The position numbers and the translations under genes are program-made. Shown here in pieces: positions 54,040 through 63,059 of a DNA stretch of 64,000 nt. Location: NCBI RefSeq assembly GCF_018069925.1, contig NZ_JAGPXB010000012.1, forward strand, positions 41,588-105,587, read 5' to 3'. Under the pieces are notes generated by a model, which searched no databases, was not told the DNA's origin, and saw only the letters and a program-made list of their open reading frames with translations. The stretch is from Flavobacterium erciyesense. GTDB taxonomy: Bacteria; Bacteroidota; Bacteroidia; Flavobacteriales; Flavobacteriaceae. Numbering within the stretch: the first letter of the stretch is position 1; the number at the start of each line of letters is the position of its first letter.

Positions 54040-55293
54040 TTAAGTAAGTTGTTTCAATGCAATCTCAAAAGCAGTAGCGCTAATATTAGTTTTACTAGGA
54101 TTAAGTGCATGTGCTTTCTCAATCGCTTTTTTAATAATTTCTGAAGTATCAGAAAAAATAGCTTCGTCAGTCATTTGTACTTTTTTCTCCATGAAATAGG
54201 CAAATACACGAGCCATTCCGCAATTCGAAATAAAATCAGGTATCAAACTTACTTTCTGATCTACATCTTCCATAATTGGACCAAAGAAAATCTCTTTGTC
54301 CGCAAAAGGAACATTTGCTCCACAAGAAATAACTTCTAAACCATTTGCCATTAAACTGTCAATTTGCGACTGCGTAACCAAACGAGATGCTGCACATGGA
54401 GTAAAAATTTCGGCACCAATTGTCCAAATTTTTTGATTGATTTCTTCAAAAGGAATCATGTTCTCAGCCACTAATTTGTTACCGTCTTTGGCTAAAAATA
54501 AAGCTCTTATCTCTTCAAAAGAAAAACCATCTTCATTGATCACTCCACCATCTCTATCGATAATACCAATTACTTTGGCGCCCATATCTGCAAGGTAAAA
54601 AGCGGCAGCTGAACCTACATTTCCAAATCCTTGAACGATTGCTTTTTTACCCTTAACATCGCCACCATAAATAGCATAAAAATTACGAACCGCCTCAGCA
54701 ACACCGTAACCAGTTATCATATCAGCAACTGTATATTTTTTTGAAACATCAGGAGAGAATTTTGGGTTTTCAATTACCTTAACAACTCCTTGACGCAACT
54801 GACCTATTCTATTGATTTTATCTGCTTCGGTTGGTTTGAAGTGCCCATTAAAAACACCTTCTTGCGGATGCCAAACACCACATTCTTCAGTCATAGGAAT
54901 CACCTCATGAATTTCATCAACGTTCAAATCGCCACCAGTTCCGTAGTAACTTTTTAACAAAGGGGAAACCGCTTTGTACCAACGTTGCAAAACTCCTTTT
55001 TTGCGGGGATCATTCGGATCAAAATTGATACCCGACTTTGCTCCACCTATCGCAGGACCAGAAACCGAAAATTTAACTTCCATGGTTTTTGCCAATGACA
55101 AAACTTCATTCATATCCAAACCTTTTCGCATACGAGTTCCACCTCCAGCAGCGCCTCCACGAAGCGAATTGATAACTGTCCAACCCTCAGCTTCGGTTTC
55201 AGCATCTTTCCAATGGAAAACTATTTCAGGTTCTTTATTTTCGAATTTCTTTAATAAATCTTTCATTTGTTGCGATATGTTTAATTTTGGCAA
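54040..55293 (-). CDS. Glu/Leu/Phe/Val family amino-acid dehydrogenase
   Basis: 417 residues. Catalytic and binding region GGAAGGGTRMRKGLDMNEVLSLAKTMEVKFSVSGPAIGGAKSGI, with the active-site Lys in GGAKSGI, and GTGGDLNVDE; then a Rossmann NAD(P) domain (KAIVQGFGNVGSAAAFYL). It interconverts an amino acid and its keto acid with release or uptake of ammonium. The size matches glutamate dehydrogenase-like enzymes, but the GGAAGG...MRKG start is different from classical GdhA, so the amino acid is uncertain. Monocistronic. Confidence 0.85.
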   Translation of the reverse strand: MPKLNISQQMKDLLKKFENKEPEIVFHWKDAETEAEGWTVINSLRGGAAGGGTRMRKGLDMNEVLSLAKTMEVKFSVSGPAIGGAKSGINFDPNDPRKKGVLQRWYKAVSPLLKSYYGTGGDLNVDEIHEVIPMTEECGVWHPQEGVFNGHFKPTEADKINRIGQLRQGVVKVIENPKFSPDVSKKYTVADMITGYGVAEAVRNFYAIYGGDVKGKKAIVQGFGNVGSAAAFYLADMGAKVIGIIDRDGGVINEDGFSFEEIRALFLAKDGNKLVAENMIPFEEINQKIWTIGAEIFTPCAASRLVTQSQIDSLMANGLEVISCGANVPFADKEIFFGPIMEDVDQKVSLIPDFISNCGMARVFAYFMEKKVQMTDEAIFSDTSEIIKKAIEKAHALNPSKTNISATAFEIALKQLT

Positions 55294-55333
55294 ATATAAA
55301 AAATAGAATAATGTGAATTATGTGTTTTCGAGT

Positions 55334-55729
55334 TTATTTCAAAAGTTTATCTATTCCATTACTAGACCTCTCTAATACTACCCGCTCGAAAACCACCGCC
55401 AGCAGCACACCAAATGTGTAGGCAATTAAATCTGCGAATAAAAAATCTTGTCCCAAAACCAAGCGCCCAACTGCAGTACCTCTAATTTGCAACAACCAAT
55501 TCCAGCGCACCAATTGTAAAGTCTCGATCGCAAAACAAAAGAATAAACTCATTATCGCGATGACGACCGCTGTTTGTGTGGTGAAGAAAAACCGAAAAAT
55601 AAAATAAATTAAAACGGCGTAAAGTAAATCTCCAACAAATAGCGGTACTACGGAAAAAACTCGACTGCACAATCCCAACAAAATAGTTGCCATTGCCACT
55701 ACTAAATAGCTTTTTCTAGATGGTATCAT
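55334..55729 (-). CDS. DUF2809 family membrane protein
   Basis: 131 residues from the ATG at 55729, which overlaps the anmK stop by 4 bp (ATGA); an upstream in-frame start would run into anmK. Four membrane helices (YLVVAMATILLGLCSRVF; LLYAVLIYFIFRFFF; AVVIAIMSLFFCFAIETLQL; LFADLIAYTFGVLLAVVFE) and the conserved IETLQL...W and GQDFLFADLIAY motifs of DUF2809. Function unknown; co-translated with anmK. Confidence 0.85.
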   Translation of the reverse strand: MIPSRKSYLVVAMATILLGLCSRVFSVVPLFVGDLLYAVLIYFIFRFFFTTQTAVVIAIMSLFFCFAIETLQLVRWNWLLQIRGTAVGRLVLGQDFLFADLIAYTFGVLLAVVFERVVLERSSNGIDKLLK

Positions 55730-56793
55730 GGCTTGTAAACCATTCCAGCAGAATGGTCTTGTTGGGCTCCAGTTACGCTGCACAGCACATTAATTTCACC
55801 TCTTAACTTCAAAACGCCTAACAATCCAAAAATTACTGCTTCTTTAAATTCAAGTACTTCTCGATCAGGAATTATAATTTGCATTTTAGGTAAGTAGGAT
55901 TGCGCACGCTCTATCAAGAAATCATTATAGGCACCACCACCGGTTACAAAAATCTGACCGGTTTTGGCAGGAAGCGCAGCAGCAATTTGTAAGGCAACAT
56001 GCTCTGTAAAAGTGTTCATTTTATCGGCCACTGCTAAATTATATTTTTCAATTAAAGGCAACACAACGCCCTTTACAAATTCAAAACCCAAGGATTTAGG
56101 ATATTTTTGCGAGTAAAATTCAAGCGCATTCAATTCGTCCAATAGTTCTTGGTAACAATTACCTGAACGTGACATCGCTCCTTTATCATCATATTCGAAA
56201 CCTAATTGTTGCGCATAAAAATTCAATACGGTATTTACAGGCGAGATATCAAAAGCAATACGCTGTCCATCTTTCTCGAACGAAATATTTGAAAAACCTC
56301 CCAAGTTCATGCAATAATCATAAGAGGAAAATAAAATTCGATCTCCAATTGGCACCAAAGGCGCACCTTGTCCTCCCAAAGCTACATCCTGAACTCTAAA
56401 ATCACAAAGTACTTTTTGCTGAATCAAGGTAGCAAGCTGCGGTAAATTCCCTATTTGTAGTGTGATTCCCTTCTGAGGTTGATGCAATACCGTATGCCCA
56501 TGTGAGCACACAGCATCTAAATTTTTAATAGCGTTGTTTTTTATAAAATCATTGATAACCGTTGCCAAATGACTGGTGTATTCATTATTTAGGGCTCTTA
56601 GTTCTAGACTTGTAAGTGTTACAGCAGTTTGCAGTTTGTTTAACCAATAAACAGAATACGGAACCGTTTCAGCCTTTAAAATTTCAAATGACCATTCGTT
56701 CTCAACCTTAGTAAAAACGATATGCGCCAAATCGACGCCATCTAGCGATGTTCCTGACATGACACCTACTACAAAATACTTTTCTTTAAACAT
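55726..56793 (-). CDS. anmK: anhydro-N-acetylmuramic acid kinase
   Basis: 355 residues, ASKHA fold: GVMSGTSLDGVDLA at the N-terminus (phosphate-binding), CSHGHTVLHQP, DFRVQDVALGGQGAPLVPIGD with the catalytic Asp, MNLGGFSNIS and TGGGAYNDFL. It opens and phosphorylates 1,6-anhydro-MurNAc during cell-wall recycling, giving MurNAc-6-phosphate. Normal family length. Divergent from the acyl-CoA dehydrogenase gene with an 88-bp intergenic region. Confidence 0.95.
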   Translation of the reverse strand: MFKEKYFVVGVMSGTSLDGVDLAHIVFTKVENEWSFEILKAETVPYSVYWLNKLQTAVTLTSLELRALNNEYTSHLATVINDFIKNNAIKNLDAVCSHGHTVLHQPQKGITLQIGNLPQLATLIQQKVLCDFRVQDVALGGQGAPLVPIGDRILFSSYDYCMNLGGFSNISFEKDGQRIAFDISPVNTVLNFYAQQLGFEYDDKGAMSRSGNCYQELLDELNALEFYSQKYPKSLGFEFVKGVVLPLIEKYNLAVADKMNTFTEHVALQIAAALPAKTGQIFVTGGGAYNDFLIERAQSYLPKMQIIIPDREVLEFKEAVIFGLLGVLKLRGEINVLCSVTGAQQDHSAGMVYKP

Positions 56794-56881
56794 AGGCTAA
56801 AATTACGAAAACGTTTGAAATCTACTATTTTATAATTACTTTTGTGGTCAAATTTAAGAACATTTAATTTACAATAAAAAT

Positions 56882-58024
56882 ATGGATTTTAATCTAACCG
56901 AAGAGCATTTAATGATTCAACAAGCGGCTAAAGATTTTGCTGTAGCAGAATTATTACCAGGTGTTATTGAACGTGATGAACACTCAAAATTCCCTACTGA
57001 ACAAGTAAAAATGATGGCCGACTTAGGCTTCATGGGAATGATGGTCGATCCTAAATACGGTGGATCAGGTCTTGACAGCATTTCGTATGTTTTGGCTATG
57101 ACCGAAATTGCAAAAATTGATGCCTCGGCAGCGGTAATCATGTCTGTAAACAACTCATTAGTTTGCGCCGGTTTAGAGAAATATTGCAACGAAGAACAAA
57201 AAATGAAATACCTTGTGCCACTTGCAAAAGGAGAAGTGATTGGAGCATTTTGTCTTTCGGAGCCAGAAGCAGGATCTGATGCTACATCACAAAAAACTAC
57301 TGCAATTGACAAAGGCGATTACTACCTTTTAAACGGAACAAAAAACTGGATTACCAACGGAAGTACTGCATCAACATACATCGTTATCGCTCAAACTGAT
57401 ATCGAAAAAGGACATAAAGGAATCAATGCTTTCATCGTTGAAAAAGGATGGGCAGGTTTTGACATTGGACCGAAAGAAAAGAAAATGGGAATTAGAGGTA
57501 GCGATACCCATTCACTAATGTTTACTGACGTAAAAGTTCCAAAAGAAAACAGAATTGGTGCTGACGGATTTGGTTTTGCTTTTGCTATGAATGTACTAAA
57601 TGGCGGTCGTATTGGTATTGCCTCTCAAGCATTAGGAATTGCAACTGGTGCTTACGAAACCGCTTTAAAATACGCACACGAACGCAAAGCATTTGGTAAA
57701 GAAATCTTTAACCACCAAGCTATCGCTTTTAAATTGGCCGATATGTATGTAAAAGTAACTGCAGCCAAATTATTAGTAATGAAAGCCGCTTGCGAAAAAG
57801 ACGCCGGAAAAGATATTGCACACTCTGGAGCTATGGCTAAACTTTACGCTTCGGAAATCGCTTTAGAAGTTGCCAATGAAGCGGTACAAATTCACGGAGG
57901 AAACGGTTACGTAGCCGAGTATCATGTAGAGCGCATGATGCGTGACTCAAAAATCACTCAAATTTACGAAGGAACTTCAGAGATTCAACGTATTGTAATT
58001 TCACGTGGTTTGATGTCATTGTAA
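56882..58024 (+). CDS. acyl-CoA dehydrogenase
   Basis: 380 residues. Typical short/medium-chain enzyme: N-terminal helical domain, FCLSEPEAGSDA and YLLNGTKNWITNG (FAD and substrate site), RKAFGKEIFNHQAIAFKLADM, and the closing IHGGNGYVAEYHVERMMRDSKITQIYEGTSEIQRIVISR with the catalytic Glu in YEGTSE. It introduces a double bond in acyl-CoA, passing electrons to ETF. Likely in fatty-acid or branched amino-acid breakdown. Codon use is that of a highly expressed gene. Terminator 18 bp after the stop. Confidence 0.94.
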   Translation: MDFNLTEEHLMIQQAAKDFAVAELLPGVIERDEHSKFPTEQVKMMADLGFMGMMVDPKYGGSGLDSISYVLAMTEIAKIDASAAVIMSVNNSLVCAGLEKYCNEEQKMKYLVPLAKGEVIGAFCLSEPEAGSDATSQKTTAIDKGDYYLLNGTKNWITNGSTASTYIVIAQTDIEKGHKGINAFIVEKGWAGFDIGPKEKKMGIRGSDTHSLMFTDVKVPKENRIGADGFGFAFAMNVLNGGRIGIASQALGIATGAYETALKYAHERKAFGKEIFNHQAIAFKLADMYVKVTAAKLLVMKAACEKDAGKDIAHSGAMAKLYASEIALEVANEAVQIHGGNGYVAEYHVERMMRDSKITQIYEGTSEIQRIVISRGLMSL

Positions 58025-58042
58025 ATCAAATCTTCAAAATAT

Positions 58043-58076
58043 AAAACTCGCCTTACTGTATTTTAAGGCGAGTTTT
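58043..58076 (+). terminator. intrinsic terminator of the acyl-CoA dehydrogenase gene
   Basis: AAAACTCGCCTTA / TAAGGCGAGTTTT 13-bp stem followed by TTT. Confidence 0.85.
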
Positions 58077-58206
58077 TTTATGGCATGCCCTTACTTTCAC
58101 TTTCGTTACAGTAAGGCCGGGTCATCCGCTTTATCTTTTTAAGCCTCGCAAAAAAGCGAGCCTAAAAAAGGATGCCGCTTCTACCCCTCATGCAAGACTC
58201 GCTAAC

Positions 58207-59448
58207 TTAGCTGTTTTTTGCCTCAATCCATTTCGACATATACTTGGTGCTTTTTAAAGTATGATGTTGTAGCAAAGCACCCATAAAGTTACCCAAACGG
58301 TGCGCTTCTAAATTCTCAATCAAGTCAGTCATTTGACGTGCAAATTTCTCAGCAAAAATAACTTCGTCATATAAATTTTCAACCAACATAAAACCATTAT
58401 CCTGTGAATTCAACCAATAACTTTTATCCTGATACAAACGCACAGCTTCTTGAGCAAAAAGTATAGGATCATCAACTACAGCACCATTCCAAGGCATATT
58501 CCCGTGCATCGACTCTGCGCCAATACTCGTTGTCACATTAGGTGTACCCCATTGCATACTTTCTAACAATTTACCTTTAATACCTGCACCAAAACGCAAA
58601 GGTGCTAGAACCACTCGCGCTTTTTGTACCACATCTTTAGCCCCAGCAGCACGACCAAGAATTAAAAAACCAGACTTTTCATGATGCAATTGTATTACTT
58701 TTTGTGACGGATAAGCACCATAGACATGCAATTGCGCTTCAGGTAACTGTTTCCTTATTAAAGGCCAAATAGTTTCTTTTAAGTACTGAACTGCATTCCA
58801 ATTGGGTTCATGCAGAAAATTTCCAATAAAAACAAAATTAGCTCGGTCCTCAAAAGATGGAACTTGCTCTGCGACAAACATTTCTTGTTTTCGAACCAAC
58901 AAAGGCAAATAAAACAACAAAGCCGCATCGATTTTAAAAACTGTTTGCAGTAATTCCATTTCAAAAGTAGCAATCATCAAAGTGATATCACACCGGAGTA
59001 TACTAGCAATTTCTCTTTTAGCTACTTCCTCGACAAGTAAATCCTCAATCTTAAAATCACGCTTTTCTTTAAATGAGCGCTGTCTTGCTAAACGCAAACA
59101 ATGTAGATCCTCGGTATCCAATACACGTAATGCTTTAGGGCAAAATTCAGCCACACGCCACCCAAATTGTTCTTCCATCATAAACCGATCAAAAAGAACG
59201 ATCGCCGGATTTAAATCAGCAATAAAAACATCAAAACTCCCGCAATTCAGGACTATATTTTTTTTAATAACTCCAAATCCACTTAAATCCACCATAAATT
59301 CAGAATCTTGCGCTGGACTGGCAAAAGTTACGGCATACCCTTGCGATTGATACAATCGAATTAATTGCATCATTCTTCCACCTGCTGCGGATGACTTTGG
59401 CTCCGGCCACACAAAACCTATAATTAGAACTATTGGTTGTACGCTCAT
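58207..59448 (-). CDS. GT4-type glycosyltransferase
   Basis: 413 residues from the ATG at 59448, chosen because GGAG precedes it by ~6 bases; the frame extends eight codons further. Two-domain GT-B layout: N-terminal VLIIGFVWPEPKSSAAGGRMMQLIRLY, middle FVFIGNFLHEPNWNAVQYL and ILGRAAGAKDVVQKARVVLAPLRFGAGIKGKLLESMQWGTPNVTTSIGAESM, the donor-binding C-terminal part with the conserved Glu. It transfers a sugar from an activated donor; substrate is unknown. No other envelope-sugar genes are adjacent, so pathway cannot be placed. Confidence 0.83.
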   Translation of the reverse strand: MSVQPIVLIIGFVWPEPKSSAAGGRMMQLIRLYQSQGYAVTFASPAQDSEFMVDLSGFGVIKKNIVLNCGSFDVFIADLNPAIVLFDRFMMEEQFGWRVAEFCPKALRVLDTEDLHCLRLARQRSFKEKRDFKIEDLLVEEVAKREIASILRCDITLMIATFEMELLQTVFKIDAALLFYLPLLVRKQEMFVAEQVPSFEDRANFVFIGNFLHEPNWNAVQYLKETIWPLIRKQLPEAQLHVYGAYPSQKVIQLHHEKSGFLILGRAAGAKDVVQKARVVLAPLRFGAGIKGKLLESMQWGTPNVTTSIGAESMHGNMPWNGAVVDDPILFAQEAVRLYQDKSYWLNSQDNGFMLVENLYDEVIFAEKFARQMTDLIENLEAHRLGNFMGALLQHHTLKSTKYMSKWIEAKNS

Positions 59449-59557
59449 ATTTTCTCCATCTTTAGAATACAAAATAATAGTAATTTTATCGATAAAGCTT
59501 TGTTATCAAACAAAATCATTGAAATAAAGAGTAATTTTGTAGCAAAAGAAAACGATT

Positions 59558-60139
59558 ATGTTGGGACTTAAGTTAGCTACAGACCCGAGATGGGTTACTA
59601 TTGTAGAATCGAACATCGAGGAAATACTTACCGATCACGCTTGGTGCGAGCAGAAAGCAGCATCAAATGCTATCAGTTTGATCACACAAAATTCTGAAAA
59701 AGAGGAATTAGTCACTGAACTTACTATTATTGCTAAGGAAGAATTGGAGCATTTTGAAATGGTGCATCAATTAATCAAAAAACGTGGACTTACTTTTGGT
59801 CGCGAACGAAAAGACAGTTACGTTAATGAGCTTTTTAAGTTTATGAAAAAAGATGGAAGTCGAAACGATGCCTTATGCGAGCGTTTACTTTTCTCGGCAA
59901 TGATTGAAGCGCGCAGCTGCGAACGTTTTAAAGTTCTGTCTGAAAACATAAAAGATCCTGAATTGGCTAAATTTTACCGAGACTTGATGATTAGTGAAGC
60001 CGGTCACTACACAACCTTTTTAGGCTTTGCCAGACAATATGCAGATAATGTTGATGTAGATAAAAGATGGAAAGAATGGATTGCTTACGAAACCTCGATA
60101 ATTACAAATTACGGCAAGAACGAAACAGTACATGGATAA
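59558..60139 (+). CDS. miaE: tRNA-(ms2io6A)-hydroxylase
   Basis: 193 residues, ferritin-like di-iron helical bundle: Glu in SNIEEILTDHAWCEQKAA, KEELEHFEMVH, IEARSCERF and SEAGHYTTFLGFA carry the ExxH metal ligands. It hydroxylates the prenyl group on A37 of tRNAs using O2. Length matches the family. Monocistronic, with a terminator overlapping its last codon region. Confidence 0.92.
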   Translation: MLGLKLATDPRWVTIVESNIEEILTDHAWCEQKAASNAISLITQNSEKEELVTELTIIAKEELEHFEMVHQLIKKRGLTFGRERKDSYVNELFKFMKKDGSRNDALCERLLFSAMIEARSCERFKVLSENIKDPELAKFYRDLMISEAGHYTTFLGFARQYADNVDVDKRWKEWIAYETSIITNYGKNETVHG

Positions 60140-60176
60140 AAAAAACAGCATACCTAAAAGCTATGCTGTTTTTTTT
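60138..60176. terminator. bidirectional terminator between miaE and the OmpA-family gene
   Basis: Stem AAAAAAACAGCATA / TATGCTGTTTTTTT with a 9-base loop, separating two convergent genes. Confidence 0.85.
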
Positions 60177-60193
60177 ATACTTAGAATTCTGAT

Positions 60194-62062
60194 TTATTTT
60201 CTAATCAAAAACTCAGAACGTCTATTTAAGGCCATCTCTAACTCGGTACAATCTTCTTTACAGTCAATTTTTGGGGCACCTTCTCCCAATCCTTTACCTG
60301 AAATACGTTCGGCAGCAATACCTTTTTCAATTATATAAGCTACTGTAGCTTTTGCTCTTTTTTCAGATAAAGTCAAATTATATGAATCAGTTCCACGGTA
60401 ATCAGTATGAGCTACAACATCAATTTGTAATTTTTGATTTTGAGACATTACATAAACTAATTTATCCAACTCAGCAGCTCCCTTTTCTGTAATTTCACTT
60501 CTATTAGAATAAAAATAAATAGGATTCAATATAATCTCCGTCTCAGTTACAATTACTTCAATTGGCTCCAAAGCAACTTCAACTAAATTGGAACCAGCCA
60601 CTGCGATCACTGTTTTACTTTGTGTTACATAACCATCTTTTAAAATTTGCACCTTATATGATTTACCACAAGTCATGTCGTAAGATAATATTCCCTTATC
60701 ATCTGACATCTGATTTACTATTTGTTCCTGACCATCCATAACTATTTCAACTCTGGTAGACGCAAGAGCAGCACCATCTTTGGCATTTTTAACAGCTACC
60801 ATCAAATTGGATTTGCAAATTGGATTCAGCACATAAATATCATCTTGCCCTGTTCGGTTACTAGAGAGAAAAGCAATGTTATTTTCAGTATTGAATGTAA
60901 AAGAAAAATCGTCTTTCTCAGAATTGACAGGTTTCCCTAAATTTTTTGGAGTACCTCCAACTTCTACTAAATCAACAGCAAATACATCAAAACCGCCATA
61001 CCCCAACAAACCATTTGATGCAAAATACAATACACCATTATCAGCTATAAAAGGGAAATTTTCATCTGCTGCGGTATTAATACTTGGACCTAAATTTTCT
61101 GGTTGGCCATAACTACCATCTGCATTAATTTGTACTTTCCAAATATCTGTACCGCCAATACTTCCAGGCATGTCTGAGGCGAAATACAAAACAGTTCCCT
61201 CTTTATTTACAGAAGGGTTTCCGCTTGAGTAACTTTTATTATTCCAAGGCAATGGAGTTATTACTGACCATTTATCATTTTCTTTTTTAGCACTGTAAAG
61301 ACTAACTTGACCAAATTTTAACCTTCTATTTTTATCTTTTTCAAATAAATCATTTTTAAAACTTTCACTCGTAAAATACGCAATTGATCCAGACTTCGTA
61401 AGTGAAACTGACCCTTCATGAAATTGCGAATTTAATCCCGCAACTTCCTCTGGCGCTTCGAAGTTTCCATTAGACAATCTTTTTGCTTGATAAATATCTA
61501 AAAATGGTTCATTATTCCAGCTGTAGACTTTCTTGCTTTCGTTGCGCGCACTAACAAAATACAATACATCGCCGTATAAGGTTGCGCCCCAATCCGAGCG
61601 AGCAGAATTAATATTCAATTTTCTAATTTCATACGCAGCATCAATTCTTTCCAACTGATCCAAATAATTAGGATTAGCACCAAACTTTTGAGCACGACTA
61701 TCATTTGGACTTAGTTGAGCAAAACGCTGTAATTGAATATTTGCTTCTTTATACTTTAAGTTGGCTTTTAAAACCTGTGCGTATCTAAAAAATACTTCGG
61801 CATCTTTTTGCGATGTTATGCTTTGATCATACCACTTCCCGGCTTCTTTAAAGTTGTCAATGTAGTAGTAACAATCAGCCAATTGCTTCTTAATGTACAA
61901 ATCATTGTTGCCCTGCCTTACTAAAGTTAAGTATGCTTCAATAGCACCGTAATAATCGTAACTACGCACTAAATCATCAGCATTTTTGGTTTGTTTATTT
62001 TGTGCAATAGTTGAACAACTAATTATTGCGACAAGAACCAATAGAAAATATTTTTTCATCAA
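60194..62062 (-). CDS. OmpA-family lipoprotein-like protein of PorE type (type IX secretion)
   Basis: 622 residues: signal peptide (YFLLVLVAIISCSTIA; a Cys suggests a lipobox-like site), TPR-like helices (~25-140), a six-bladed PD40/WD40-like propeller (~150-400: VLYFASDMPGSIGGTDIWKVQ; GVLYFASNGLLGYGGFDVFAVD), a carboxypeptidase-regulatory-like domain (~410-490) and a C-terminal OmpA peptidoglycan-binding domain (VVAHTDYRGTDSYNLTLSEKRAKATVAYI). The order TPR-propeller-CRD-OmpA is that of PorE, a type IX component anchored to peptidoglycan. It is the last gene after the SprF-like gene (16 bp). Confidence 0.85.
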   Translation of the reverse strand: MMKKYFLLVLVAIISCSTIAQNKQTKNADDLVRSYDYYGAIEAYLTLVRQGNNDLYIKKQLADCYYYIDNFKEAGKWYDQSITSQKDAEVFFRYAQVLKANLKYKEANIQLQRFAQLSPNDSRAQKFGANPNYLDQLERIDAAYEIRKLNINSARSDWGATLYGDVLYFVSARNESKKVYSWNNEPFLDIYQAKRLSNGNFEAPEEVAGLNSQFHEGSVSLTKSGSIAYFTSESFKNDLFEKDKNRRLKFGQVSLYSAKKENDKWSVITPLPWNNKSYSSGNPSVNKEGTVLYFASDMPGSIGGTDIWKVQINADGSYGQPENLGPSINTAADENFPFIADNGVLYFASNGLLGYGGFDVFAVDLVEVGGTPKNLGKPVNSEKDDFSFTFNTENNIAFLSSNRTGQDDIYVLNPICKSNLMVAVKNAKDGAALASTRVEIVMDGQEQIVNQMSDDKGILSYDMTCGKSYKVQILKDGYVTQSKTVIAVAGSNLVEVALEPIEVIVTETEIILNPIYFYSNRSEITEKGAAELDKLVYVMSQNQKLQIDVVAHTDYRGTDSYNLTLSEKRAKATVAYIIEKGIAAERISGKGLGEGAPKIDCKEDCTELEMALNRRSEFLIRK

Positions 62063-62078
62063 ATAGTTGAATTAAACG

Positions 62079-62996
62079 TTAGAAAAACCTCGGAGAGCGA
62101 GATACTTTTTTAGATTCGAAAAGATCATACAACAAAATAAACTCATGTGATGACGGCGTACTCACTCTCAAATCAGAAACAATATGGTCATATGCATACC
62201 CAATTCGTAATGATGGACTAACGGCTACATTAATCATACCTCCAAAACTATCTTGTAATCGGTATGTTGCCCCTATCTCAAATTTTTCTTGGTATAAAAA
62301 ATTAGCTGATAGATCTAGTGAAGGCGTTACATTTATGGCAGATTTCAACATGAATGAAGGCTTGAATTTTAAATCATAATTCAAATCCATTACATATCCT
62401 GCTGTTAAAAAATAATGCGACACATCGGAACCATAAGATCTTCCATTAAAATCAAGATGAGCAGCCTTTAACATATTAGGTACTGAAAATGCTACATAAT
62501 ATTTATCTGAATAATAAAAAAGTCCAGCTCCTACATTTAAGGTAGCGTCACTTATGTCTTGTCCAAAAATCCCCTCAGAAGGATCTGGTAAACTAGATTG
62601 TAAATCACGTAGTCCTACATTATGAAAAGAAGCTCCGGCCTTTATACCAAAAGCAAGTTTATCTGTTTCATTTAATTGTAGCGTATATGAAAAATCTCCA
62701 TAGACGTTTTGTTCTGTAACAGGACCTATTTTATCTGAAAGAAAAGAAATACCCATACCCACATTTTTTCCAACCGGAGTATGACCTGAAAATGAAAATG
62801 AAGAGGGTGCTCCTTCGATATTAACCCATTGCTTACGGTACAACAGTCCAAAAGATAAATTTTCTTTTGATCCCGCATAAGCTGGATTAATGACATTCAT
62901 ATTGTACATGTATTGCGTATAGTGTGGATCTTGTTGCGCACTTACCTCACAAAGAGAAAAGCAAACTAACAGAGAAATTAATAGTATTTTGTTCAT
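62079..62996 (-). CDS. PorP/SprF family type IX secretion outer-membrane protein
   Basis: 305 residues from the ATG at 62996; an upstream in-frame start would add nine residues without improving the signal peptide (ILLISLLVCFSLCEVSAQ). The family start QQDPHYTQYMYNMNVINPAYAGS is clear, followed by beta-barrel strands. In F. johnsoniae SprF is needed to secrete the adhesin SprB and is encoded next to it; here the gene lies right after a gliding-motility-type adhesin gene, so it is probably the dedicated partner of that adhesin. Confidence 0.92.
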   Translation of the reverse strand: MNKILLISLLVCFSLCEVSAQQDPHYTQYMYNMNVINPAYAGSKENLSFGLLYRKQWVNIEGAPSSFSFSGHTPVGKNVGMGISFLSDKIGPVTEQNVYGDFSYTLQLNETDKLAFGIKAGASFHNVGLRDLQSSLPDPSEGIFGQDISDATLNVGAGLFYYSDKYYVAFSVPNMLKAAHLDFNGRSYGSDVSHYFLTAGYVMDLNYDLKFKPSFMLKSAINVTPSLDLSANFLYQEKFEIGATYRLQDSFGGMINVAVSPSLRIGYAYDHIVSDLRVSTPSSHEFILLYDLFESKKVSRSPRFF

Positions 62997-63059
62997 ATCG
63001 TTTTTGTTTTTTATCAAAGTCAATTAATACTTCTTGAGACTATTGCTTTAGTACTACTT